DNA of 64,000 nt. It comes from Onchidella celtica. Its lineage: Eukaryota; Mollusca; Gastropoda; Systellommatophora; Onchidiidae. Below, in pieces: positions 48,281-61,760 of this stretch. The position numbers were made by a program, and so were the translations under genes. The notes beneath the pieces were generated by a model. It was not told where the DNA came from, ran no database searches, and saw nothing but the letters and a program-made list of their open reading frames with translations. The stretch lies in NCBI GenBank assembly GCA_963931925.1, contig OZ007573.1:42286711-42350710 (forward strand), given 5' to 3'. Positions within the stretch are counted from its first letter, which is position 1; every line of letters starts with the position of its first letter.

Positions 48281-48869
48281 CCCACTCTGTCTCTCTCTCT
48301 CTTTCATTTCTCTTTCCCACTCTGCTCTTCCTCCCCCCATTCCAAGTTTGCTACCGTAGACAAAATTTATAACAATGTGACTTTTGACCTGTGGGATTTT
48401 CCCCAAATCTACCGTGTTTGAGCACATTAGCGATTATTGACTGTTTCATCCCTTCCAGAATACAGAGAAGTTAAGCATTTTAATATACTAAAAATCATTT
48501 TTATTTGTTTACTATCTATTTATTACTTACTTATTTATTTATTTTAAAAGTAATGTTTTCATGTCAATTGGTGTAAAATTCAAAGCAACAAAATACAAAC
48601 AACCAACTAAAAACAATAACAGAAAAAATAACATCACAAACCCCTCGCGTGTTGAATTAGCAAAGAGTAGAAGAAAACCTCGCGTGTTCTCGCGGAAAAG
48701 TTCAAGATGTGGAAAAAATCTGATTTTTCAAACATTTTTAAAAATTAAACAACAATAACAAGATGAGAATCAGTCGATAAACAAGGCCCATGCAGTACCA
48801 AGCGTGGTTAGTATGTCGGGAAATAGGATATTATAGTATAAATATTTGATGTGGAATGGGTATGTTTTA
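48281..48869. other. Unrecognised
   Basis: Short CT-rich patch at 48285-48310; otherwise nothing. Confidence 0.5.
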
Positions 48870-49240
48870 GGGGGGAGAGGGGGGAGAGGGAAGAGAGGGG
48901 AGTGAGAGGGAGAGAGGGAGAGAGAGAGGGGAGAGAGGGAGAGAGGGGGAGAGAGGGGAGAGAGGGAGAGAGAGAGAGGGAGAGAGAGGAAGAGAGGGGG
49001 AGACGGAGAGAGGGGGAGAGGGGGAGAGAGGGGGTGAGGGAGAGAGGGGGAGAGAGGCGAGGAGAGAAAGAGGAGGGGAGAGAAAGAAATAGAGAGACAC
49101 AGTCAGACAAGTAGGGACAAACAGACAGACTAACAGATAGACAGACAAACGAAGAGGCAGAAGAGATAGACAAACAGGCAGAAAGAGAGAGAAAGAAATA
49201 AAGAGAATGACAAAAACAAAGAGAGAGAGAGAAAGAGAGA
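48870..49240. repeat. GA/GGGAGA-rich polypurine tract
   Basis: Irregular GAGAGGG/GAGA units with a later ACAGACAG section. Open frames on both strands are artefacts. Confidence 0.92.
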
Positions 49241-50546
49241 AACACAGAGAAAATCAAAAAAAAAATTAAAAATCTAAGTACAAGGAAACAAAAACACGCG
49301 AAAGAAAAAGGAACGGGAAGGAGGAATGAATAAAGAGAAAAAAACAACACCAAAACAAAAGACCAGGAAATAGAATGAACAGTTGGACAAAAAATTGAAA
49401 AGAAAACAAAAATAGGAGGAAAGGAAGAAATAAATAAATCTATTCATCCTTTGACATTTTCACAGAATACTAAACTTATCCTCGACACCATTGATGAGGT
49501 GCTACCAAAAGACAATGTACTGTTATTTCCCGAATAACACCACAGCTGTGTGCTCAAATATACGTGTACATACATACAAAGTCACGCCTTCTTCTCTTTC
49601 CTTACTCGCTCTTCCTTTGATGCCAGCGCCCACATGTTGGAATTTCCTAATCAAGACTGCCACAACCACGGAATTCTGGCTAATTTGTAGAGCTCAGTAG
49701 CACTGACCTACATGGTAATGTCTATGTGCAGGTATATAATATAATTATATCTCTGTATTTCAGTGGTTATCGTCCTGGTGGCCCAGTGCCCACCCCCACC
49801 TTCCCCCCCCCAAAAAAAAACTCCAACCACACACACCCATCCACCCACCCACACACACACACACACGCACCATATAACATTCTAGAAACCCCGAGATCAC
49901 TAGCTATGCTGCAAGGCGAGAAAGTCAGCCTACCGGACTTTGGTTGAGTTATTTTTTTTATTGCTATTACGCGGTTTTGAGAAATATTTATTTGATGGCT
50001 AGATTTCAATTCTTCACCAAACACCACTGCGACCCCAGCTTTTATTTGTTGTGGTTGCTGTTGTTGTTGGTTTTGTGGGCTTTTAAAAAAATATCATGAA
50101 CTGTTTTGATCCCATTTAAACGATGCAACGTTTTCTTGAATTCAAATTAGTTTAAAATGCAGATATAAAGTAATGGATCATTTTTGAAGTACTGAATCAC
50201 GATGAATTGGGGTATGGGAGGAAAATGAGGAGGGGGGGGGGGGGGAGGTTTCACTCAATCGAAGTCCAGAGTTGAAAACCTTATTGGAATGAATGTATTT
50301 TCTCTCGATAAAAATTCCTGTTCTATTTTTGTTTTGTTTTTGTTTTTGTTTTTGTATGTTTTATTTTGTCTGCTAGTCTGCAAAAGAAGAAAAAAAAATT
50401 CGGGGGGGGGGGGGGGGGGGGAGAGCAGGGAAGAAAAGTTTACTCACCAAATGAACAACAAAGCTGTCTTGCTGAGTCCATTAGACTAATGGCTTACCGA
50501 GTCAAATCTGTTTCGTGTCGGGCTTAATGTCAGAATGTGGACTGTG
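49241..50546. other. Mostly unrecognised; CCA/CA-rich patch and poly-G runs
   Basis: A CCCACACA-rich patch lies at 49825-49868. Poly-G runs are at about 50231-50246 and 50403-50421 (G19). No gene was found. Confidence 0.5.
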
Positions 50547-50690
50547 GACTGAAACGGGGACCTCGCACATTGGCGAGAGACCGAGCTCAGTCAAGACTGT
50601 GTCACCAGTTCGGGGGGAGTCAAAATTGTTTTGAGTCAGCAGGCAGAAATAGAGATCTGGCGCACTGAGTTAAAACAGACGCAAAACATA
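50547..50690 (+). repeat. Dispersed repeat family J, copy 2
   Basis: It reads GGGGACCTCGCACATTGGCG, TTGTTTTGAGTCAGC and GCGCACTGAGTTAAAACAGA. Confidence 0.5.
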
Positions 50691-50937
50691 CTTGACGCAA
50701 GTGTTAACCTTCGCCGTGCGTCACTAAAAATAATATTGTCCATTGAGTTATACGTCGTGGTGTCTAGTCGACACCGCACTAGCCGACACGACACTATAAT
50801 ACACATGAAAGATAGAGAAGATCGTTTCTGCTCTCAACAAGACATTTTAGCTAGGTGTTTACCAAAGTTCCTGACCATGTCATTTCATGTATACCTGTTA
50901 TGGAGTTTATTGCGTTGGGATGTGTGTGTGTGTTTTT

Positions 50938-51056
50938 GAATTTGTATTTTGTACACTTCTTTAATCCCATTTGGGAAATTTGCCTTTGTGTCATTGCAGT
51001 CTAGTTACAACTGGAGCAGGCACGTCGTCCACACAGTGCCATGCCGGTTGGCGGGT
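50938..51056 (-). mobile_element. 5'-truncated SINE copy
   Basis: It matches the 3' half of the SINE at 8943: TTTAATCCCATTTGGGAAAT, TTGCCTTTGTGTCATTGCAG and CACACAGTGCCATGCCGGTT. The tRNA-like head is absent. Confidence 0.8.
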
Positions 51057-51929
51057 ATGTAATGATGCGTAAAATATATGTACCACGTACGTACCTAAAA
51101 ACGCTCGCATGGGATGATAAAGAGATTCTTATCTTATATTATCTAAAGAACAATTTATGACGATACTATGCCCTCTTTAGAAGTATAGTGTCTGTCAGAC
51201 TTCAGAATGTACGAGCAGGGTTAATCAAATGAAGAGTTGCATGCCGTACACGCTGTCATGTTGATGGACTAGAGAGGTACGTTCGGCAAAAATTCCCCAA
51301 ATATTCTACATTTTCTCCTCTTTTTCATCAACATTAGCAGCTTGTATTCTGTAATTAAACTCTGTTAATTAGTTAGCAGAGGGCGGTTTATGGAGGGGAA
51401 GGGGTTTATTTATTGCCCTGGGTTTTCCCCTTGACTGGTATTGCGTAATGAAAGTTTCTAATTATGGAGCGAGTGGCAGCTGTTTTATTTATTTATTTAT
51501 TTATTTAGTGCTACCTGTAATGTAGTGAAATAATTAACCTTAGAGCACTCAAAGCCACCCGCCTCACTTTCCCGCAAGAACATAATTTGATCAATTAATA
51601 AGCTTTAGCGGATTGATATGGAGGTGTTTTTTGTGTGTTTTTTTTTTTTTCTGTAGTTTAGAATTTCTTTATTAACCTTTTTTAATCGTCCGGCTAGGGT
51701 ATTAAAAAAGAAAAACCTAGCACACTCTTGTCCTATCGATCTATTACATTCTGTCTTTTGTCTTACTTTTTCCTAACACAGTGTGACCGTTTTCGTGTCT
51801 ACGAGCTTTCTCCAAACTCAAACTCAGCAAAGATATCAAACGTCATCTCGGGAGGAATAGTGAGATTAAATTGATCTCATATCTGAGGTATAACTGCGAG
51901 CGGATATACTCTCAATATTATGTCAAGAA
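51057..51929. other. Unrecognised
   Basis: No gene was recognised. A short (ATTT)n run is at about 51486-51508. Confidence 0.5.
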
Positions 51930-52055
51930 AGAGTCACATAACGCGCCGAGTCAAGTCTATTTTGGTTCATTTTTTGACTTAGACTAAACCTCCCTTTGAA
52001 TCAGCTGGCAAGACAGACTTGTTTCAGACTCACTAGGTGTGCGAAGTCCCGTTTG
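51930..52055 (-). repeat. Dispersed repeat family J, copy 3
   Basis: An inverted, diverged relative with CGCCGAGTCAAGTCTATTTT and CAGACTCACTAGGTGTGCGA. Confidence 0.4.
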
Positions 52056-52184
52056 ACTCCATAGAGCACATCTCAAAGCAACACTTCTGGGTATCACACA
52101 CTGACGGACGTGCGGCGCCCCCAGAGAATCCAAGTTAATGACTCACAGAATCAAGTACATGCATTTGTTAAAATTAATGTTCTA

Positions 52185-52375
52185 CAATTTTTTTTTATTT
52201 GTTTAATTTTTCTGTATTGTTAATTTTTTTTTCCCTGACGTAAGTTAATATATCGAACGCTTGATTTGTCCTTCCTTTTCAGTTACGTGTCACTGTGTTG
52301 TTTCTGTATTATTTCTTTCACGAGACTTTGCTACATGTAACTTTTTCTTTTTGACACTTTTTGACTTGTCCCAGT
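52185..52375 (-). repeat. Dispersed repeat family G, copy 6
   Basis: It reads GACGTAAGTTAATATATCGA, TATTATTTCTTTCACGAGAC and TTTGCTACATGTAACTTTTT. Confidence 0.7.
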
Positions 52376-52444
52376 GCACTTTGGCCATCACAATCGCGTA
52401 AATTTCCACAGAACATTAAAAAAAATAAAACTAATATGCACAGA

Positions 52445-52552
52445 TTTCTATCGTGTGGTGTCCCTTGATTTGTCTTTCCTTTTCCTTTGTGTTTTATTGT
52501 ATCGTCTCTGTATTAATTCTTAAGCGAGGCTTTGCTACGTACAACTTTGACT
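52445..52552 (-). repeat. Dispersed repeat family G, copy 7
   Basis: It reads TTGTCTTTCCTTTTCCTTTG and GCGAGGCTTTGCTACGTACA, in tandem with copy 6. Confidence 0.7.
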
Positions 52553-53059
52553 GTCATTCTAAAAACCCCCATACTCCCAAAATAAACTAGACAACTGTCA
52601 TCATTTTCACTTACAACTTCACTAACAACAAAACAACCACGAAAGAATATGAAATTGTTCCCTTTGCCTACAACACCCACCACCGCCCCTTTTAGAAAAA
52701 CATCCACGCTATTTTGTAACAGCAAACTACCCGACATTCCATGTACATAGTCCTGACATAAAACTGCATTATTTATATACTGACATGACGAACAAGAGCG
52801 ACCTTCATCATCACAACAATTAATGCAAGTACCAACTACAACAACGACCCGTAGTCTGTCTGAATGTCTGAATACTTCTACCTCTCTCTCCCATCGAACG
52901 GATGACATTGTCTGAATCGCTAACAACTATTTTACAGGTGTACCATGACGTCGTTTCTCCACTGTTCCTTCAGTGAAGATCGTTGTACCAAGATCTGGTT
53001 ATGTCCATGTAAGTGTTTGATCCGGAATGTAAAGCTTCGTCTTCGTTTAGGAAATTAAA

Positions 53060-53205
<146 letters not shown>

Positions 53206-53289
53206 CGGGGGAAGAGCGAAAGAATGAGATTGAGGGTGAGGGGAATAAGATTAGAGGGAACACAAGAAGAGAGAGAAAGAAAGAATGAG

Positions 53290-53293
53290 AGAA

Positions 53294-53358
<65 letters not shown>

Positions 53359-53365
53359 AAGACAG
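53290..53365. repeat. (GA)n microsatellite
   Basis: A second GA tract about 90 bp beyond the first, with AAAGA interruptions. Confidence 0.95.
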
Positions 53366-53565
53366 AGAAAAAGATACTGCTATAGTAACCCTAAACGACC
53401 ACTCCTATAATTAATCAACACATCTAATCGACCATTACTAATTTACTAAAATTTCTCCCGCCACTACCACCTACATTCAATAATATTCATCACGGAAACA
53501 GAACCCCACCCATCAAATATCGGATCTTTCTTTCATCATGACAATTTGTTCATATTTTCATCTAG

Positions 53566-53699
53566 GGCAACATTCGCGATTGTTACAACCAGCTACTACC
53601 AGTATCATTACTATTTCTCTGTTATCTGCCAGATATCAAACTACCGTCGCGCACATCTTATAACGGGGACAGTAACTTCTACCACCACCATCACCACAG
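53566..53699 (+). CDS. Possible internal exon A (unassigned gene)
   Basis: A 134-bp block preceded by a pyrimidine-rich stretch with TTTTCATCTAG (acceptor) and followed by CACAG|GTAAAC (donor). Two frames are open through it. One, starting after the first base, reads TTSYYQYHYYFSVI and ends TSTTTITT; spliced to 54306-54376 it continues open. The other ends SYNGDSNFYHHHHH. The region is more GC-rich and less repetitive than its surroundings. I do not recognise the protein, and splice signals of this quality occur by chance. Treat it as a hypothesis. Confidence 0.25.
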
Positions 53700-54021
53700 G
53701 TAAACCAGCGCACCTTGTTACGTCCGTTTCCATGGCTCGACGCTGCTCCATCCACCCCCCGCCACCTCCCGTCAGCACCCGACACTACCTGGATCCTGGA
53801 TCGTCCTACCTGAGAACTCCCACCCAATCAGGAAGCGGCACTCGCGCACAATAGGCTTCCAGAAATCGCACGTATTATTCATGGACGTTAAAAGTGGGCG
53901 CCAGGCAACAGCTCACTCATTATTCACGAGGTTTCCATCAACTCGCGGTCTCGGCTGGGCTCGACTCACGGCTCAACATTATAATTATTCTTTCTTTCGT
54001 TGCTGACACTAAGTCTGAGCT

Positions 54022-54210
54022 GTGAGCTCCATGCAACATTTATCACCTGGTACAGGAGACATAGGCCGGACATCATCAAATATTTCTAGAGAACACCATA
54101 AACGTCATCACCACCATCATCAACAACAACAACAGCATCACTACTACTACCAGCAGCAGCAACAACAACAGAGTCTGCAGTTGCAAGAGCAGCGACATCT
54201 TAAATGTTAA
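54022..54210 (+). other. His/Gln-rich open frame, unlikely complete gene
   Basis: An open frame starting near 54022 gives a 62-residue peptide. Its His-rich and Gln-rich runs come from CAC/CAT and CAA/CAG triplets. Such runs occur in transcription factors but also arise from triplet repeats. There is no splice donor before the TAA. It lies between the two candidate exons. Confidence 0.2.
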
Positions 54211-54305
54211 GACAGAGATAAGATAAGACAAAGGTGTCTTTATCAAAGTTTAAAGACAAGAGGGTACTACTGCAAGAACTACATCCTCGTCTTTTGTACC
54301 TTCAG

Positions 54306-54376
54306 CAACTTACAGCAACAACCGACCCGGCATGTCATCCTACGGACTCTACCACCACCCGCAAGTGACGCACCAG
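54306..54376 (+). CDS. Possible internal exon B (unassigned gene)
   Basis: 71 bp between TTTTGTACCTTCAG (acceptor) and CACCAG|GTAGGA (donor). In the frame that joins exon A it reads TYSNNRPGMSSYGLYHH then PQVTHQ, a non-repetitive composition that looks like the disordered part of a regulatory protein. The family is not recognised. Confidence is low without transcript or protein matches. Confidence 0.3.
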
Positions 54377-55614
54377 GTAGGACAAAAAAACAACAACACC
54401 CACCCAAACAATAGTAACTGCATCATCGCATTATCAATCCGTTGTAAAATCCAACACCTTTTCAACCTCCATTAATCATAACCATCCACAAAGACAAGAC
54501 CTATCCACAAATGGAAGAAGGGCTTAAATAAAAAATGGGCTACATCTGGTTTGCGTGGTGTAACATCCTGTCATCCACCTAAGTCTGCATAAATAAACAT
54601 ATATCTTCAATAAATGATAACTGGCAGTTCGGCTTTCCGTACAGGCTATAAGTGCACCGCAATTTAAAAATTAATCCGCCATTAAAGAGTGATAATTCCG
54701 GGACGGGTCGACCCATGGATACACCTCGGGCACTCCACACGCTTGACCTTATGAATATTTTGTTACAGCGGAAGAGGATCCTGTTGTCATCTATAATGAA
54801 CTAGTTATTGGACCTGTAGCCTTTGGCTCGTGAATTTGCTCAGAATAGAGGCATGCCACCTTTTGTTTTACAACTTACTCAAGAGTTTACGGGCAAACAA
54901 TTGGACCAATCACTTGACACCCAACACTTTTGAAATTTTTATCCGCGACTTAATGTCACCGACACAAACATACCTAATTTTGTTTCTGTTCCATTTTACT
55001 GTGAAACTTGGGAAATACTTTCAACTAATCAAGGTCTGCCTTAGTGTTCAGAAAATTGGCCCCAGGCAACGATGAAAGTGTATCTCAGCTACAATAGGTT
55101 TAAAAAAAGCATTAACGACGACAAAAGCGTGAAATCTGATGTTCTGTTAAATAACTGCATTTTTCAAACTTCAGCAAATGTCTCGGTCTGGCTTCTGAAA
55201 TTTGCCGCAATGTTTTAGTGTTGCCATGGTGAGCCAGTAACAAATTTATTGCTTATTAAAAATTCTGGGATGTCTGGATATTAACAAATATTTCATGCCG
55301 TAGCTTCTTCCGTAAGTACCGGGGACTGGCAAAATTGGGATAAATTCATAATGATAACTATTACAAATCTCAGTAAATTTGTTATAATTATGAAAGTAAT
55401 TAAAAGAAATGATTGGCACAGTGATAGACAGACAGTATCAACAAAACTTTCCAGAATAAAAGAGCAAAATTTATCCAACTCAACTACAAAAACAAAACCT
55501 TCGATAAAGGCGAGAAGTGATCATAATTAAACTAACGACTGAGTGGTGGACTTGTAGACTTTCTAGTCATTGTCAGTTTAAACAAGTATGTTTTTTTTAT
55601 TAAGTTTCATTTTA
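54377..55614. other. Unrecognised
   Basis: No gene or repeat family was recognised. Confidence 0.45.
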
Positions 55615-55704
55615 TTTACATTCAGTTTTGCATTCATATTTATATTCATATATTCTAATTTATATTCATATTTATATTTCTGTCTATATTCTCATTTAGT
55701 AATT

Positions 55705-55739
<35 letters not shown>

Positions 55740-55740
55740 G
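55615..55740. repeat. AT-rich low complexity with (ATT)n
   Basis: TATTCATATTTATATT-like words are followed by about ten ATT units at 55708-55739. Confidence 0.85.
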
Positions 55741-56089
55741 TGAACATTAACGCCCCTGACAGTGATTTTGAGGGAATGATAGAAGATATTTTACACCAGT
55801 CTCCAGAGAAACAGAGAAACAAGCATTCACACAAGTGCTCCTTTCATATTTTGAGTTCCAGGTGAAAATAAAAAATTAAAAAAAAAACACTTTCTGCTGA
55901 TCCATTGAAATAGGAAATGTTTGATTGGGGGAGGGGCCAATTTCTAAGTTTAGTGTAGCCGAAAATTAGAGAAACCACTGAGTTCTGTCCACTGTAACGT
56001 TCAGTTCTGGTTTCTCTTTTCGGTTTCACTCGGAAATTATCCATACGAAAGCACTGCCGTCAAATTAATAGTATGATCTGTTATATAAT

Positions 56090-56126
56090 GCTGGTTAAGG
56101 TACCCGGCCCTGCCAGGGATAAATCT
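56090..56126 (+). repeat. Dispersed hairpin motif K, copy 3 (diverged)
   Basis: It reads GCTGGTTAAGGTACCCGGCC and CCAGGGATAAATCTA, a weaker relative of the copies at 11721 and 42773. Confidence 0.4.
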
Positions 56127-56912
56127 ATTTTTATGATTAATTTCAGTTTTTGATGATTATGATGGATCTGCCTCACCTTGTCCGTTCATTCAGGTTTATC
56201 TTGTTGTTTGCTCGTGTGTTTGTGTTTAGATAACTCTTACTGTCCTCCCTTTGGGCGTGAACGCACCCCGTCAATATTCATGAAATGGCAGAAAATCGGC
56301 TCACGGGGTAGCATGCTTAATCGTGAACACATCGAGGGAAGTGATAAGGTCTTGTGTCCATGGAAAAGAAAGGATCGGGGGGCGGGGGCAAATTAGCGAC
56401 ACAAAGCAAACTAAAAAAACTATACTTCGCCATTTCAAATATCCAAGTAAAAAAGAACCTTCCGCAGGTCGAAAAGAATGCACCTGTAAAATTTCACGCA
56501 AATCCGAGCTGTGTGTGCGGCAGTAAAGCTTGTCAAAAATCGGGCGACGTTTTTTTAAAAATTGTATAAGACAATGCCAGTCAGATTAGGACGGCGAATA
56601 TTCTAGATACGTGTGGATGAAGTGGGGTTGAAGTGATAACATTCTAGTTTGAACTATAATGCGTTTATTTTGGAAGTTTACCACACTGTTCGTGAGTAGC
56701 CAACTCTGAGACAAAGTAGGTCTTAATAGCTTGTAGTGATACAGAACAAGGTGAGAACAAGAATTCTAAAAACTTGAGACCACATAACCTGACGTGTTAC
56801 AGAGAAAAGACCACGAGTGCCTATTACAAAATCTTATAAGTGAAATCGAAAGCGGGTCTCTTGCTTTTCTCCAGAGAATCCATTTCATTCTTTGTTGAAT
56901 TTCCATTTGGCA
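56127..56912. other. Unrecognised
   Basis: Nothing recognised. Confidence 0.5.
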
Positions 56913-57024
56913 ATTTGCAAGGGACCGCAGTCTAGTTACAAAGAAGTATAGAGAAAATAGCGAGTTTGTGTTCAAGTCTCAGCTATGGTTTACTGTATAA
57001 ACTATAGCGGTCCCCTAACAACAA
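56913..57024 (+). mobile_element. MITE family M, copy 9
   Basis: The left end is TTTGCAAGGGACCGCAGTCT and the right end ATAGCGGTCCCCTAACAACA. The interior is AGTTACAAAGAAGTATAGAG / CAGCTATGGTTTACTGTA. Confidence 0.78.
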
Positions 57025-57197
57025 TCTGTCCATATCGTGATGACCATAAGAAACTATTCAAACAACACCGTAAGTCAGAGAGAAAGATAAAGCACATTAA
57101 TTTCTTTCTTTAACAAGTTCAAAAGCGAATTCGACGTAAATCGGTATTTTTATATTATGTAGAGGTAATTATTATTTATCTTGTATAGTGCTCACGT

Positions 57198-59611
<2,414 letters not shown>

Positions 59612-59651
59612 TGTTGTTAGGGGACCGTATGCTACTTACAAAGCCGAATAG
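59612..59651 (+). mobile_element. MITE family M, solo left end
   Basis: TGTTGTTAGGGGACCGTATG and CTACTTACAAAGCCGAATAG match the left end of family M. The rest is missing. Confidence 0.65.
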
Positions 59652-60039
59652 GCGTGGCCTGCCAGAGAGTATCATGGCAGAACGTACGCCTTTGCTGCAA
59701 TACATCAACTGGTGCAGGGGTAAAAAGCGTAACTTCAATTTTTTTAAAAATCTTTACGTGCATCATTAATGCGTATTGATGTTTCCCCGATTCGAATTGA
59801 CGAAACCGTAAAAGTATCAAAAAGTAACGGCTCTCTGCTTTCTCATATAAATATACCCACATAAACGGGTAGCCAACTTAAATCTATCAATCATTTTGCA
59901 TATCTTTTGGATGAATAATTTCGAAGCCCTTTCCCTAAACCCATTTATGGGCCTATTCAGTTATAATATAGTTTTTACTCAAAGAAATAAAGAGACAAAG
60001 CTCCATAAATAAATGATACTATCAGAAAAAAACTAGCGG
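59652..60039. other. Unrecognised
   Basis: Nothing recognised. Confidence 0.5.
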
Positions 60040-60330
60040 GTCCGTCAGCTGCTGAATGCATCGGCATTCCTTGGCATGCTCTTGGGCGACATCCTTCCCC
60101 GTACCCCACATGTTGGTGCACACGTGGACGCGCGTGCCAGCAGGGTTTTGTGGCGCGTGCCCCTTCTGAACGGGCGCCCGGATAGAGCGCTATCCATTTC
60201 ATGCGCCAGGGGGAATACAAAAGCTTTGGCAGCCATTCCGTTAACGGGAGACAATCCTGCCGGACTTGATCTGGACGAGTTTAGCGCCCATAACCTGTTG
60301 TTGTCATCTTGTGTCACGTGACGTCTCAAG
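60040..60330. promoter_or_regulatory. GC/CpG-rich island with overlapping E-box and CRE half-site
   Basis: This 290-bp stretch is markedly GC-richer than its AT-rich surroundings (for example GTGGACGCGCGTGCCAGC and GGGCGCCCGGATAGAGCG). At its right edge GTCACGTGAC (60313-60322), a palindromic E-box, overlaps TGACGT. Frames on both strands are open but unfamiliar. It could be a promoter, an exon or an old GC-rich repeat. Confidence 0.3.
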
Positions 60331-61020
60331 ACACAGGAACCACGGCCAGAAATTATAGCCACCACATGCAAACAAAAGCTTCAGCACTTGGCCCGCGCAA
60401 ACAGAAATTAACTAAATCATGTGGTTTGTTGGTCTGAATCCGAGGTCCCGTTTGTATACGGGGTGGGTGTGGGACTGTCGGAAAGGGATGGACGACAGAA
60501 GGTTAATTGGATTACCATGACATTAGACGCCACGCACACCTCATATTATGTTGTCAAGAGAAGGGAGCCTAAAGGTCTGTGCTACTGCCTCATGGTAGTA
60601 TTGTAGGCTTTGAGACGAAATGTTTCAATGAGGACATCAGGTAGATCTGTTGCCTTAAAGGACCCTCCATAAGTACATGCACTCAGAAGGGCAGGGAGAT
60701 GTCTCCAGAGTACGTAAAGTGTACATGGGGAGGGGAGGAGATCTGAAGAGTATGAGTGTGCTTTCAGTTATGGTAATGAATTAAAATGTTTCGTTTCACT
60801 GACTTTTTCTGTTCAGCAGATTAAGTCGTTTTGTTTATATAAAACTCCTACATGAATATTTAATGAAACAGTCAAATAGCCCATGCAAAATGCCACTTTA
60901 AGTTTTCAAACATGGACGCCATGGCATGGACATTCAAAGTTCTAGTGCCCATACGCTCGTGCAAGAGGGGGGGGGGGATGAGCATGTGGCGGAGGAGGGG
61001 GGGGGTGCAATAGATCGTGT
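60331..61020. other. Unrecognised; G-runs near 60967 and 61000
   Basis: No gene was recognised. Confidence 0.45.
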
Positions 61021-61082
61021 TTGAAAGAAAGAGAGAGGGAGAGAGGGAAAGCGCGCGCGCGCGCGCGAGAGAGAGAGAGAGG
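61021..61082. repeat. (GA)n with embedded (GC)n
   Basis: GAGA words, then about nine GC units (61051-61067), then GAGA. The GC block is a strong Z-DNA former next to a polypurine tract. Confidence 0.9.
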
Positions 61083-61619
61083 AGATGGGTTGTGCATGGA
61101 GAAACAAGTTTTTCTGTAAAGCTCCTGGAGCAATTGTTTGGAGTGGGTGCTATAATATTAAAATGATCTACATTATTATTATCAGTAGTAGTAGTACAAG
61201 TAGTAGTATATTGCAGTTTGGCGTTTGAGCTTCCGACTAAGTCATTTCGGCCAAGGTGAAAAATGGTACAATGATGTATAATTAAGAAACGGAGCTCAAA
61301 ATTCGAAACAACACTGATAATATTGGCCACAGCAATCACTGTTGGTGAATTAATACCTGGCTAATCCGATATCTCATTCGGAAATGGTGTTATCACATTG
61401 TCACTTGTAGCATTGCTGTTGGCCGCTTCATGAGACGAGTCAAGATTGGTATTGTGTTTTTCTGTCGAAGACGATTTTGGTAAATTCTGGACCATGTGCT
61501 TGTCTGGAACTTTAGTTTTGTTTCATTTGCCTGTCAACTTACATTTTATATTCAAAGGTCACCGGGGAAAGAGGACAAAATATTACTAAAAAAAAAAAAA
61601 ACAACTCAGAAGAAAATAA
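61083..61619. other. Unrecognised; short GTA-triplet patch
   Basis: AGTAGTAGTAGTA occurs at about 61184-61196. No gene was found. Confidence 0.5.
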
Positions 61620-61760
61620 CATGTGGGGGCTTGAAGCAAAGTCAAATATGGCAAAAAGAAAAAGTTGTATGTAGCAAAGCCTGGCCTAAGAAAAGTTGCA
61701 GAAACTTTGCAATAAAACACAGAGGAAAAGCTTTCGGTATGCTGATCTTCCTCAGGAAAG
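61620..61760 (+). repeat. Dispersed repeat family G, copy 8
   Basis: It reads GCTTGAAGCAAAGTCAAATA, GGCAAAAAGAAAAAGTTGTA and TGTAGCAAAGCCTGGCC, then AACACAGAGGAAAAGCTTTC. It is the cleanest copy. Confidence 0.75.
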
